Under the pieces are notes generated by a model that worked only from the letters and a program-made list of their open reading frames with translations, was not told where the DNA came from and made no database searches. Positions 1 through 5,242 of a stretch of 5,871 nucleotides of DNA are shown in pieces. The position numbers and the translations under genes are program-made. The stretch is from positions 1-5,871 of the forward strand of contig JANLQJ010000051.1 in assembly GCA_031367715.1 (NCBI GenBank), given 5' to 3'. Each line of letters begins with the position of its first letter. Positions within the stretch are counted from its first letter, which is position 1. The stretch comes from JANYHF01 sp031367715. GTDB lineage: Bacteria > Pseudomonadota > Alphaproteobacteria > Rhizobiales > Hyphomicrobiaceae.

Positions 1-7
1 CCTTTCG

Positions 8-41
8 GGGCTCAAGCCGTGTCCCAACACGGCAGGAGCCC
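8..41. repeat. Intergenic hairpin with a 7-bp perfect inner stem
   Basis: GCCGTGT (16-22) pairs perfectly with ACACGGC (27-33) around a four-base loop. After a 2x2 internal loop, GGGCTC (8-13) pairs with GAGCCC (36-41). No T-run follows on the + strand, so it does not look like a standard intrinsic terminator for a + strand transcript. It may be the end of a repeat element extending beyond the window, or a terminator for an unseen gene to the left. The structure is seen directly; the role is unknown. Confidence 0.5.
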
Positions 42-48
42 TTTGAGG

Positions 49-94
49 TCCCGGATCAGCGCTGCACCATAAGAATGCTGCAGCGCATCCGGGA
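49..94. repeat. Imperfect palindromic intergenic repeat (REP-like)
   Basis: The left arm (49-70) reads TCCCGGAT-CA-GCGCTGCACCAT. The right arm (75-94), reverse-complemented, reads TCCCGGATGCGCTGCAGCAT. The arms match except for a two-base bulge and one mismatch, around the loop AAGA (71-74). The right end runs into CCGGGATGAC (89-98), a 10-mer found four times in the window, counting both strands. This pattern is typical of dispersed intergenic palindromes in Rhizobiales. It would form a strong hairpin in RNA or cruciform DNA. Assignment to a named repeat family is not possible here. Confidence 0.6.
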
Positions 95-112
95 TGACAA
101 TGTTGCGGCACG

Positions 113-208
113 ACTGCTTTACTGCCCTACTGCCCTACTGCCCTACTGCCCTACTGCCCTACTGCCCTACTGCCCTACTGCCCTACTGCCCTACTGCCCT
201 ACTGCCCC
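113..208. repeat. Tandem array of an 8-bp unit, ACTGCCCT
   Basis: Ten perfect, contiguous copies of ACTGCCCT occupy 121-200. They are preceded by a degenerate copy ACTGCTTT (113-120) and followed by ACTGCCCC (201-208), so twelve units in all. Eight is not a multiple of three, so translation repeats every 24 bases as an eight-residue unit (ALLPYCPT), and the array stays open in several frames. This explains the apparent short reading frames across it; no coding signal is present. Perfect short repeats of this length usually vary in copy number by slipped-strand mispairing. The array is about 400 bp upstream of the binding-protein start. Confidence 0.95.
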
Positions 209-259
209 AACGCCCAATGATAGTTTCTGACAGGTTTTGCTGGAAACTTGCGGCATTCG

Positions 260-287
260 TTGACAGGCGCTGCGGACGCAATATCGT
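260..287 (+). promoter_or_regulatory. Possible distal sigma-70-type promoter
   Basis: A perfect TTGACA (260-265) is followed after 16 bases by TATCGT (282-287), which matches TATAAT at four of six positions. It points toward the binding-protein gene and would give a leader of about 310 bases. It rests on hexamer matching alone, and such matches also arise by chance. Confidence 0.3.
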
Positions 288-416
288 GGCGAAAATTTCT
301 GACTATTGGTCCTGGCGCTCTTAAATGACTGCTGGACCGGGATGACTGGCCAAAGAAGCTGGCGCCACAATTGGGAGGTTTTCGGATTCGAGCGCGGCCG
401 GGCTGCTGTCGGCGCC

Positions 417-432
417 TGATCGGTATCGATCA
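417..432. promoter_or_regulatory. Candidate operator: TGATCG-N4-CGATCA inverted repeat
   Basis: TGATCG (417-422) and CGATCA (427-432) form a perfect 6-4-6 dyad lying 54 bases upstream of the better promoter candidate at 487. Cyclitol and sugar uptake operons are often controlled by LacI- or RpiR/IolR-type dyad-binding regulators, so a regulator site is possible. The dyad is short and partly built of GATC and ATCGAT motifs, so chance is not excluded. Confidence 0.25.
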
Positions 433-486
433 ATGACTGCCCCCGTCCAGATCCAGGTCAGGGCCAGCAGCACCAAAATGGCCGCT

Positions 487-516
487 TTGTCACTGCATGC
501 TCGCAGCGGGCAGAAT
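487..516 (+). promoter_or_regulatory. Candidate promoter of the transporter operon
   Basis: TTGTCA (487-492) matches the -35 consensus at five of six positions. It is followed after 18 bases by CAGAAT (511-516), which matches the -10 box at four of six. Transcription would start near 523 and give a leader of about 80 bases before the ATG at 606. Its position directly before the strong ribosome binding site makes it the preferred promoter candidate, but it is not proven. Confidence 0.4.
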
Positions 517-538
517 CCCGACCCGGCGCATTATCAAG

Positions 539-589
539 TTTCCCCCGATAAAACGGGGAAAGAACCCATGGGCCCGTGCCCGTGGGCAC
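539..589 (+). promoter_or_regulatory. Structured leader with two hairpins before the binding-protein gene
   Basis: CCCCG (543-547) pairs with CGGGG (554-558) around ATAAAA, extended by TTT/AAA outside a one-base bulge. Then GTGCCC (576-581) and GGGCAC (584-589) form a dyad with a two-base centre, ending five bases before the ribosome binding site. CCCATGGG (565-572) is also palindromic. These elements could stabilise the mRNA 5' end or affect translation. No known riboswitch class is recognised. Confidence 0.35.
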
Positions 590-593
590 CACC

Positions 594-600
594 AAGGAGG
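594..600 (+). promoter_or_regulatory. Strong ribosome binding site, AAGGAGG
   Basis: AAGGAGG matches the anti-Shine-Dalgarno sequence and ends five bases before the ATG at 606. It decides the start in favour of 606 over an in-frame ATG-less extension beginning at the GTG-type codon at 576, which would precede the signal peptide with ten extra residues. Confidence 0.9.
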
Positions 601-605
601 ACTTT

Positions 606-1529
606 ATGAAGAAGCTTATGCTCGCAGCTGCCGCCGTCATGGCGCTTTCGACCCCCGCTTTCGCCGCCAAGGTCGGCGTGTCGATGGCCAACTCAGACAC
701 GTTCCTCACCGTTCTGCGCAACGGCATCGAGGCTTACGGCAAGGAAAAGGGCGCAACGCTTTCGATCGAAGACGCGCAGGACGATGTTGGCAAGCAGCTC
801 AGCCAGATCCAGAACTTCATCGCCAACAAGGTTGACGCCATCATCGTCAACGCCGTCGACACCTCGGCCACGCCCAAGATGACCGCTCTGGCCGCCGCCG
901 CGGGCGTGCCGCTGGTTTATGTCAATCGCCAGCCCACTGACGTTGACGCGCTCGGCGACAAGGCCGCTTTCGTGGCCTCGAACGAAAAGGACTCGGGCAC
1001 CCTCGAGACCAAGGAAGTCTGCAAGCTGCTCGGCGGCAAGGGCGACATCCTGGTGATGGTCGGCGATCTGGCCAACCAGGCTGCCGTGCAGCGCACCAAG
1101 GACATTCACGAGGTCATCGCGACCCCGGAATGCGCCGGCATGAAGATCCTCGACGAGCAGACCGCCGTCTGGGATCCGGTGAAGGCACAGGACCTGATGA
1201 CCAACTGGATCGCAGCTGGCCGCAAGCCCGTCGCCGTCATCGCCAACAATGACAACATGGCTATCGGCGCCATTCAGGCCATGAAGGCCGCTGGCTGGAA
1301 GATGACCGACGTGGTCGTTGCCGGCATCGACGCCACCCAGGAAGCCCTCGCCGCCATGAAGGCCGGCGATCTCGACGTCACCGTGTTCCAGAACGCCGCT
1401 GGCCAGGGCAAGGGCGCGCTTGACGCCGCTCTGACACTGGCTGCCGGTGGCAAGGTCGACAAGAAGGTTTACATCCCCTTCGAGCTCGTGACCCCCGCCA
1501 ACATGGCCGGCTACATGAAGAAGAACTAG
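606..1529 (+). CDS. Sugar/cyclitol ABC transporter periplasmic substrate-binding protein (IbpA/MocB-like)
   Basis: A 307-residue periplasmic binding protein of the ribose-type Peripla_BP_4 family. It should capture a sugar or cyclitol and deliver it to the permease encoded downstream. Residues 1-20 form a signal peptide (MKK, hydrophobic core, AFA before Ala21), implying Sec export. Typical landmarks follow: the first-lobe start KVGVSMANSDTFL (22-34), IIVNAVDTSA (79-88), VNRQP (106-110), ANNDNMAIGA (213-222) and GIDATQ (240-245). The Asn/Asp/Arg residues in these motifs are the usual ligand contacts. Cys139 and Cys176 could form a disulfide. Length is normal and the frame intact. Resemblance from memory to rhizobial IbpA (myo-inositol) and MocB (rhizopine) suggests a cyclitol ligand; this is inference. 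Start at 606 is supported by AAGGAGG and the signal peptide. It is the first gene of the operon. Confidence 0.93.
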   Translation: MKKLMLAAAAVMALSTPAFAAKVGVSMANSDTFLTVLRNGIEAYGKEKGATLSIEDAQDDVGKQLSQIQNFIANKVDAIIVNAVDTSATPKMTALAAAAGVPLVYVNRQPTDVDALGDKAAFVASNEKDSGTLETKEVCKLLGGKGDILVMVGDLANQAAVQRTKDIHEVIATPECAGMKILDEQTAVWDPVKAQDLMTNWIAAGRKPVAVIANNDNMAIGAIQAMKAAGWKMTDVVVAGIDATQEALAAMKAGDLDVTVFQNAAGQGKGALDAALTLAAGGKVDKKVYIPFELVTPANMAGYMKKN

Positions 1530-1548
1530 GCTTTTCGCCTTGGTTCTG

Positions 1549-1585
1549 GGGCGCGTTCTTGAAGGGGCGCGCCCTTTGTTTGTTT
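1549..1585 (+). terminator. Terminator-like hairpin after the binding-protein gene
   Basis: GGGCGCG (1549-1555) pairs perfectly with CGCGCCC (1568-1574), and TTTGTTTGTTT follows (1575-1585). It begins 19 bases after the stop codon. In binding-protein-dependent transport operons such a hairpin often causes partial termination or protects the upstream mRNA, so that binding protein is made in excess over the ATPase and permease. The T-run is interrupted by G residues, so read-through is likely. Confidence 0.65.
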
Positions 1586-1607
1586 GAGACAAAACTAGCA
1601 CCACGTT

Positions 1608-1758
1608 TCGTCATCCCGGCGAAGGCCGGGACCTGTCCAAGGTGCGCGTTGGCCTTCAGGTGAAAAACGGAAAGCTGCTGACGCGGCTTGAGATAATGAA
1701 GTCGTGCACGGCAAAGAACTCTGACTTGGGCAAGTCCCGCCCTGCGCCGGGATGACGA
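1608..1758. repeat. Inverted-repeat intergenic element between binding protein and ATPase genes
   Basis: The left arm (1608-1642) and right arm (1724-1758) are inverted copies matching at 30 of 35 positions. The outer 14 bases, TCGTCATCCCGGCG, are identical. The left arm also contains its own hairpin, TCCCGGC-GAAG-GCCGGGA (1614-1631). About 80 bases of unrelated sequence separate the arms, and no gene lies inside. The form matches REP/MITE-like elements dispersed in alphaproteobacterial intergenic regions. With flanking sequence it accounts for most of the 386-bp gap between the genes. I see no clear target-site duplication. Confidence 0.75.
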
Positions 1759-1915
1759 GAGTTTTGATGCCTTTGAAGCGAACCGGATAGCTGGGGCGCA
1801 CGCCCGAAGATGACAATTGGAGTGATTTTAGCGAGACTAAGTTGTTCGCGAGCAATTGCGTACAGCCAAGCTTTGTCGGATACTCAATACGGAACGAACA
1901 GACCGGCGGCGTCAC

Positions 1916-3457
1916 ATGGCAGCGTTGAATTCACAGACTGTCGAGGCCGTAAAGCGCGTTGCGAACACGCCCAATCCAGACGTGCTGCTGGAAGTGGAAC
2001 ACGTCCGCAAGGAATTTCCCGGTGTCGTGGCGCTCGACGATGTGCCGTTCAAACTGATGCGCGGCACCGTCCACGCCCTGATGGGCGAGAACGGCGCGGG
2101 CAAATCCACGCTGATGAAGATCATTGCCGGCATCTATACGCCCGACGCCGGCTCGTTCCGCCTGCAGGGGCTGGACGTCAAACTCGATTCCCCGCTGCAC
2201 GCGCAGCAACACGGCATCGCCATGATCCATCAGGAACTGAACCTGATGGCCTCGATGACGGTGGCCGAGAACATCTGGATCCGGCGTGAGCCGATCAGGT
2301 ATGGCTTGGTCGATCACGGCGAGATGCGCCGCCGTACCGCAGATCTGTTCCAGCGCCTCAGTATCGATATCGATCCCGAGATCGACGTGCGCGAACTTTC
2401 AGTCGCCAACCGGCAGATGGTGGAAATCGCCAAGGCGGTGTCATTCGACAGCGACGTGCTGATCATGGACGAGCCGACATCCGCGCTGACCGAACGGGAA
2501 GTTGCGCATCTGTTCCGTATCATCCGCACACTGCGCGCCCAGGGCAAGGGCATCGTCTACATCACGCACAAGATGAACGAGCTGTTCGAGATCGCCGACG
2601 AAGTATCGGTGTTCCGCGACGGCAAATATGTCGGCACGCACGCCGCCAAGGACGTGACCCGCGACGGCATCATCAAGATGATGGTGGGGCGCGAAATCAC
2701 GCAGATGTTTCCCAAGGAGACGGTGCCGATCGGGGACGTCGTGCTCGCGGTGAAAGGCTTGAGTCTCGGCAAAATCTTTCATGATGTGTCGTTCGATGTG
2801 CGCTCGGGCGAGATACTCGGCATCGCCGGACTGGTCGGCTCGGGTCGCAGCAATATTGCCGAAACGGTGTTTGGCGTGACGCCCGCCAGCGCCGGCACGA
2901 TTTCCATCAATGGCAAGCAGGTGGCGATCCCGTCACCCAAAGTAGCCATGCAGAACGGCATGGCGTTCCTGACCGAGGATCGCAAAGAGACCGGCTGTTT
3001 CCTGATCCTCGATGTGCTGTCCAACATGCAGATGGCGGTGCTCAACCAGGGCTATGTCAGAAACGGCTTCGTTACGCAGGACAAGCTGACGCAAGACTGC
3101 GAAGCCATGTCGAAATCGCTCCGTGTCAAGACGCCTGACCTGCAGGAGACGGTGCTGAACCTGTCGGGCGGCAACCAGCAGAAGGTGCTGATTGGACGCT
3201 GGCTGCTGACCAAACCGCGCATCCTGATCCTGGATGAGCCGACACGCGGTATCGATGTCGGCGCCAAGTCGGAAATTCACCGTCTGATCTCAAAACTGGC
3301 CGCAGATGGCGTGGCCGTGATCATGATCTCGTCGGAGATGCCGGAAATTCTTGGCATGAGCGACCGCATCATGGTGATCCATGAAGGGCGCGTGACCGGG
3401 TTCCTGGATCGCAAGGACGCCAATCAGGTCAAGATCATGGAACTGGCGGCGCGGTGA
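1916..3457 (+). CDS. Sugar/cyclitol ABC transporter ATP-binding protein, tandem nucleotide-binding domains (RbsA/MglA family, IatA-like)
   Basis: A 513-residue cytoplasmic ATPase that powers import through the permease encoded next. It carries two ABC domains. Domain 1 has Walker A GENGAGKST (57-65), Q-loop Gln106, signature LSVANRQM (161-168), Walker B VLIMDEPTS (181-189) and switch His218. Domain 2 has a degenerate Walker A GLVGSGRSN (305-313) without the lysine, a good signature LSGGNQQK (416-423), Walker B ILILDEPTRG (436-445) and Glu474 in place of the switch histidine. This asymmetry is normal for the family, where only one composite site is fully competent. ATG 1916 is preferred because homology begins soon after (LLEVEHVRKEFPGV, 24-37), although no strong Shine-Dalgarno precedes it. 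An in-frame TTG at 1856 would add 20 residues and is less likely. Substrate specificity cannot be read from an ATPase. Confidence 0.93.
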   Translation: MAALNSQTVEAVKRVANTPNPDVLLEVEHVRKEFPGVVALDDVPFKLMRGTVHALMGENGAGKSTLMKIIAGIYTPDAGSFRLQGLDVKLDSPLHAQQHGIAMIHQELNLMASMTVAENIWIRREPIRYGLVDHGEMRRRTADLFQRLSIDIDPEIDVRELSVANRQMVEIAKAVSFDSDVLIMDEPTSALTEREVAHLFRIIRTLRAQGKGIVYITHKMNELFEIADEVSVFRDGKYVGTHAAKDVTRDGIIKMMVGREITQMFPKETVPIGDVVLAVKGLSLGKIFHDVSFDVRSGEILGIAGLVGSGRSNIAETVFGVTPASAGTISINGKQVAIPSPKVAMQNGMAFLTEDRKETGCFLILDVLSNMQMAVLNQGYVRNGFVTQDKLTQDCEAMSKSLRVKTPDLQETVLNLSGGNQQKVLIGRWLLTKPRILILDEPTRGIDVGAKSEIHRLISKLAADGVAVIMISSEMPEILGMSDRIMVIHEGRVTGFLDRKDANQVKIMELAAR

Positions 3458-3465
3458 TCTTACTT

Positions 3466-3621
3466 CCTTCTCCCCGCTTTGACGGGGAGAAGGTGGCGCG
3501 AAACGACGGCTGGGCAGCTTCTGGCGACAGCTTTCCATGTGCTGGCGTTGGCCTTCGGTGTGACAGGGACGCCGCAAGCTCGCGCCGGTCACCAACCGCC
3601 CCTCGAAAGAAGGGGAGAGGA
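3466..3621. repeat. Palindromic intergenic repeat between ATPase and permease genes
   Basis: It opens with a perfect 11-bp hairpin, CCTTCTCCCCG (3466-3476) with CGGGGAGAAGG (3483-3493) around CTTTGA, eight bases after the ATPase stop. It ends with CCCCT and AGGGG around CGAAAGA (about 3600-3616), followed by AGAGG. The sequence between is non-coding in character. This pattern is a familiar type of dispersed rhizobial intergenic repeat. The first hairpin lacks a T-run, so it more likely stabilises or modulates the operon mRNA than ends it. The permease reading frame happens to run open backward through this element, which could mislead start calling. Confidence 0.7.
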
Positions 3622-3664
3622 TGGTAAGTACCGTGACGTTTTGAGATGTGCAAAGATTGGCTTC

Positions 3665-3670
3665 AGGGAG
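3665..3670 (+). promoter_or_regulatory. Ribosome binding site that sets the permease start
   Basis: AGGGAG (3665-3670) lies nine bases before the GTG at 3680. It supports that GTG over in-frame starts further upstream, which would fall inside the intergenic repeat and give an unusual 67-residue N-terminal extension. Confidence 0.65.
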
Positions 3671-3679
3671 AGAGACGCC

Positions 3680-4711
3680 GTGGCGACACAGGACCAAGCA
3701 GACACCACCGGCACCGCCACACCGGCAACACCCAAGCGCCGCAAGGTGCCGCAGGAACTCAGCATCCTGTTGGTCATGTTCGGCATCGCCCTGGTCTTCG
3801 AGGCGCTGGGGTGGTGGATTCTGGGCGAGAGCTTCCTGTTCAATTATCAGCGCTTGCGCATCATCATCCTGCAGATGTCGGTGATCGGCATCATCGCGGT
3901 CGGCGTCACGCAGGTGATCATCACGGCGGGCATCGATCTGTCTTCGGGATCGATCGTCGGCATCTCGGCCATGGTGGCGGCCAGCCTGGCGCAGAACCCG
4001 GGCTACGAGCGCGCCATCTATCCGGCGCTGACCGGATTGCCCGCCATCATTCCAATCATTGCTGGATTGTCGGTAGGCGTCATCGCGGGCCTGATCAACG
4101 GCTTGCTGATCGCCAAGACCGGCATCCCGCCCTTCATCGCAACGCTCGGCATGTATGTGAGCGCGCGCGGCATGGCCATCGCCTACACCCGCGGCCAGCC
4201 GGTAGGCGTGCTGTCCGATAGCTACTCGGTCATTGGCTCGGGCTGGTGGCCGGTGGTCACCTTCCTGGTGGTGGCGGCAATCTTCCACATCGCGCTGCGC
4301 TATACGCGCTATGGCAAGTTCACTTATGCGATCGGAGCCAATGCCCAGGCTGCGCGCGTCTCCGGCATCAACATCGGCAACCATCTGATCAAAGTCTACA
4401 CGGTTGCTGGATTTCTCTCCGGGCTGGCCGGTGTCGTTACGTCGGCGCGGGTGGCGTCAGGGCAGACCGCCATGGGCACCGGCTATGAGCTCGATGCGAT
4501 CGCGGCAACCGTCATCGGCGGCACCTCACTGGCTGGTGGCGCCGGCCGCATCACGGGCACGGTGATCGGGGTCTTGATCCTTGGCATCGTCACCTCGGGA
4601 TTCACCTTCCTGCGTGTCGACGCCTACTACCAGCAGATCGTCAAGGGCGCGATCATCGTGCTGGCCGTGATCGTCGACCAGTACCGCCAGAAGCGGCGCA
4701 AGGGCGTTTGA
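3680..4711 (+). CDS. Sugar/cyclitol ABC transporter permease (BPD_transp_2 / RbsC family, IatP-like)
   Basis: A 343-residue inner-membrane permease starting at GTG 3680; two copies should form the translocation channel. Residues 1-25 are a polar cytoplasmic tail rich in Thr, Ala and charged residues. Hydrophobic segments lie roughly at 28-47, 60-82, 88-104, 120-143, 150-168, 190-206, 235-255, 270-285, 290-310 and 318-333. Family landmarks are GVTQVIITAGIDLSSGS (75-91), GIPPFIATLGM (148-158), YAIGANAQAARVSGIN (216-231) and ELDAIAATVIGGTSLAGGAG (270-289), the last being the loop that contacts the ATPase. A basic tail (RQKRRKGV) follows. The frame could be extended to 3479, but that extra stretch is translated repeat without membrane-protein character. 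The gene lies 222 bp after the ATPase and completes the transporter. IatP-type inositol specificity is inferred from resemblance only. Confidence 0.92.
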   Translation: MATQDQADTTGTATPATPKRRKVPQELSILLVMFGIALVFEALGWWILGESFLFNYQRLRIIILQMSVIGIIAVGVTQVIITAGIDLSSGSIVGISAMVAASLAQNPGYERAIYPALTGLPAIIPIIAGLSVGVIAGLINGLLIAKTGIPPFIATLGMYVSARGMAIAYTRGQPVGVLSDSYSVIGSGWWPVVTFLVVAAIFHIALRYTRYGKFTYAIGANAQAARVSGINIGNHLIKVYTVAGFLSGLAGVVTSARVASGQTAMGTGYELDAIAATVIGGTSLAGGAGRITGTVIGVLILGIVTSGFTFLRVDAYYQQIVKGAIIVLAVIVDQYRQKRRKGV

Positions 4712-4735
4712 CGACGGCGCAAAGCGGCGATAACA

Positions 4736-4768
4736 GGGTCATGGCTGGGTCATGGCGAAGTCATGGAC
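4736..4768. repeat. Three imperfect 11-bp tandem copies around GTCATGG
   Basis: GGGTCATGGCT (4736-4746), GGGTCATGGCG (4747-4757) and AAGTCATGGAC (4758-4768) follow one another directly, between the permease stop and the tRNA. The copy number is low and the role unknown; it may be a decayed minisatellite. Confidence 0.6.
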
Positions 4769-4784
4769 GGCAAGAATTCGCTGT

Positions 4785-4812
4785 TTGCGATCGACGTTCT
4801 TGTGGTTAATGC
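4785..4812 (+). promoter_or_regulatory. Weak candidate promoter for tRNA-Ser
   Basis: TTGCGA (4785-4790) and TAATGC (4807-4812) are separated by 16 bases, 30 bases before the tRNA. The matches are poor. The tRNA may instead be reached by read-through from the permease gene, because no convincing terminator separates them. Confidence 0.2.
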
Positions 4813-4842
4813 ATGCCCAGCCGCGTCTACGGCAAAGGCATT

Positions 4843-4932
4843 GGATGGGTGGCCGAGTGGTTTAAGGCACCGGTCTTGAAAACCGGCGTGGGTGCAAGCC
4901 CACCGGGGGTTCGAATCCCTCCCCATCCGCCA
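4843..4932 (+). tRNA. tRNA-Ser, anticodon TGA (reads UCA)
   Basis: A complete 90-base class II tRNA. The acceptor stem GGATGGG (4843-4849) pairs with CCCATCC (4922-4928), followed by discriminator G4929 and an encoded CCA (4930-4932). The anticodon stem CCGGT (4870-4874) pairs with ACCGG (4882-4886) around the loop CTTGAAA, placing anticodon TGA at 4877-4879. The long variable arm GTGGG-TGCAAG-CCCAC (4888-4903) is diagnostic of serine tRNA. The T-arm carries TTCGAAT (4910-4916) with one G-U pair in its stem. tRNA-Ser 3' ends are common targets of phage and island integrases, which fits the decayed gene downstream, but no integrase or second attachment site is visible here. Confidence 0.98.
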
Positions 4933-5242
4933 TGCTCCCTGAATGTACACATTTTGACAATCGCGGCCTCGGCGCCGTCGTGAGCGTCCGCGAGCGTCCA
5001 GATTGCTCCAAAGCCGTCTGCAAGTTGCAACAAAATCAATGGTTTGCTGTAATTCCACCTCCGCCAATCCGGTGCGGAACGGCCCGGAATGCTGTTTATC
5101 GGCATCTGGACCGATGCACCCTCATCTCACCCTCGAATGGGGAACTAAAAGGGGAACTATCTTGGCGAACCTTGGCACGCACCACCGCATTCACTGCTTC
5201 AGATACAATCGGCGCACTGTGGCGGTGTAACCCCCCCAGGCT
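4933..5242. other. Gene-free stretch after tRNA-Ser
   Basis: No credible gene is seen on either strand. Visible features are a short direct repeat (GAGCGTCC twice, within 4980-4999), a GAATGGGGAACT / AAAAGGGGAACT pair near 5134-5159 resembling the edges of common rhizobial intergenic repeats, and a run of seven C at 5231-5237. The right part is overlapped by the open tail of the - strand regulator remnant. No clear terminator follows the tRNA. Confidence 0.5.

Larger units (their letters stand above)
209..486. other. Intergenic stretch without a recognisable gene
   Basis: Neither strand carries a reading frame with a credible start, ribosome binding site or protein-like composition. Seen here are a possible promoter (260-287), a second copy of the dispersed 10-mer CCGGGATGAC (337-346), two GGCGCC sites (361-366 and 411-416) and a small inverted repeat (417-432). 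It most plausibly serves as the upstream regulatory region of the transporter operon. Confidence 0.5.

Noticed and set aside
8..41. Intrinsic terminator for a gene entering from the left
   Set aside because: No T-run follows the stem on the + strand and no coding frame ending just before it can be supported from seven bases.
113..208. CRISPR array
   Set aside because: The units are 8 bp and directly contiguous, with no spacers, and no cas gene is present.
94..324. Open frame across the 8-bp array encoding a repetitive peptide
   Set aside because: It exists only because the tandem repeat has no stop codons; it has no ribosome binding site or protein-like composition outside the array.
693..1604. 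Long - strand open frame opposite the binding-protein gene
   Set aside because: It is a shadow frame in GC-rich DNA; the + strand has a signal peptide, ribosome binding site and family motifs.
1856..1915. TTG start for the ATPase adding 20 residues
   Set aside because: There is no ribosome binding site before it and the added residues look non-conserved; ATG 1916 gives normal family length.
3479..3679. Upstream N-terminal extension of the permease
   Set aside because: It translates the intergenic palindromic repeat. GTG 3680 has a ribosome binding site at proper distance and gives the normal family length.
3290..4384. Long - strand open frame opposite the permease and ATPase end
   Set aside because: Its composition (rich in Arg, Asp, His, Gln) is the usual shadow of a GC-rich gene on the opposite strand, and the + strand frames have clear family motifs.
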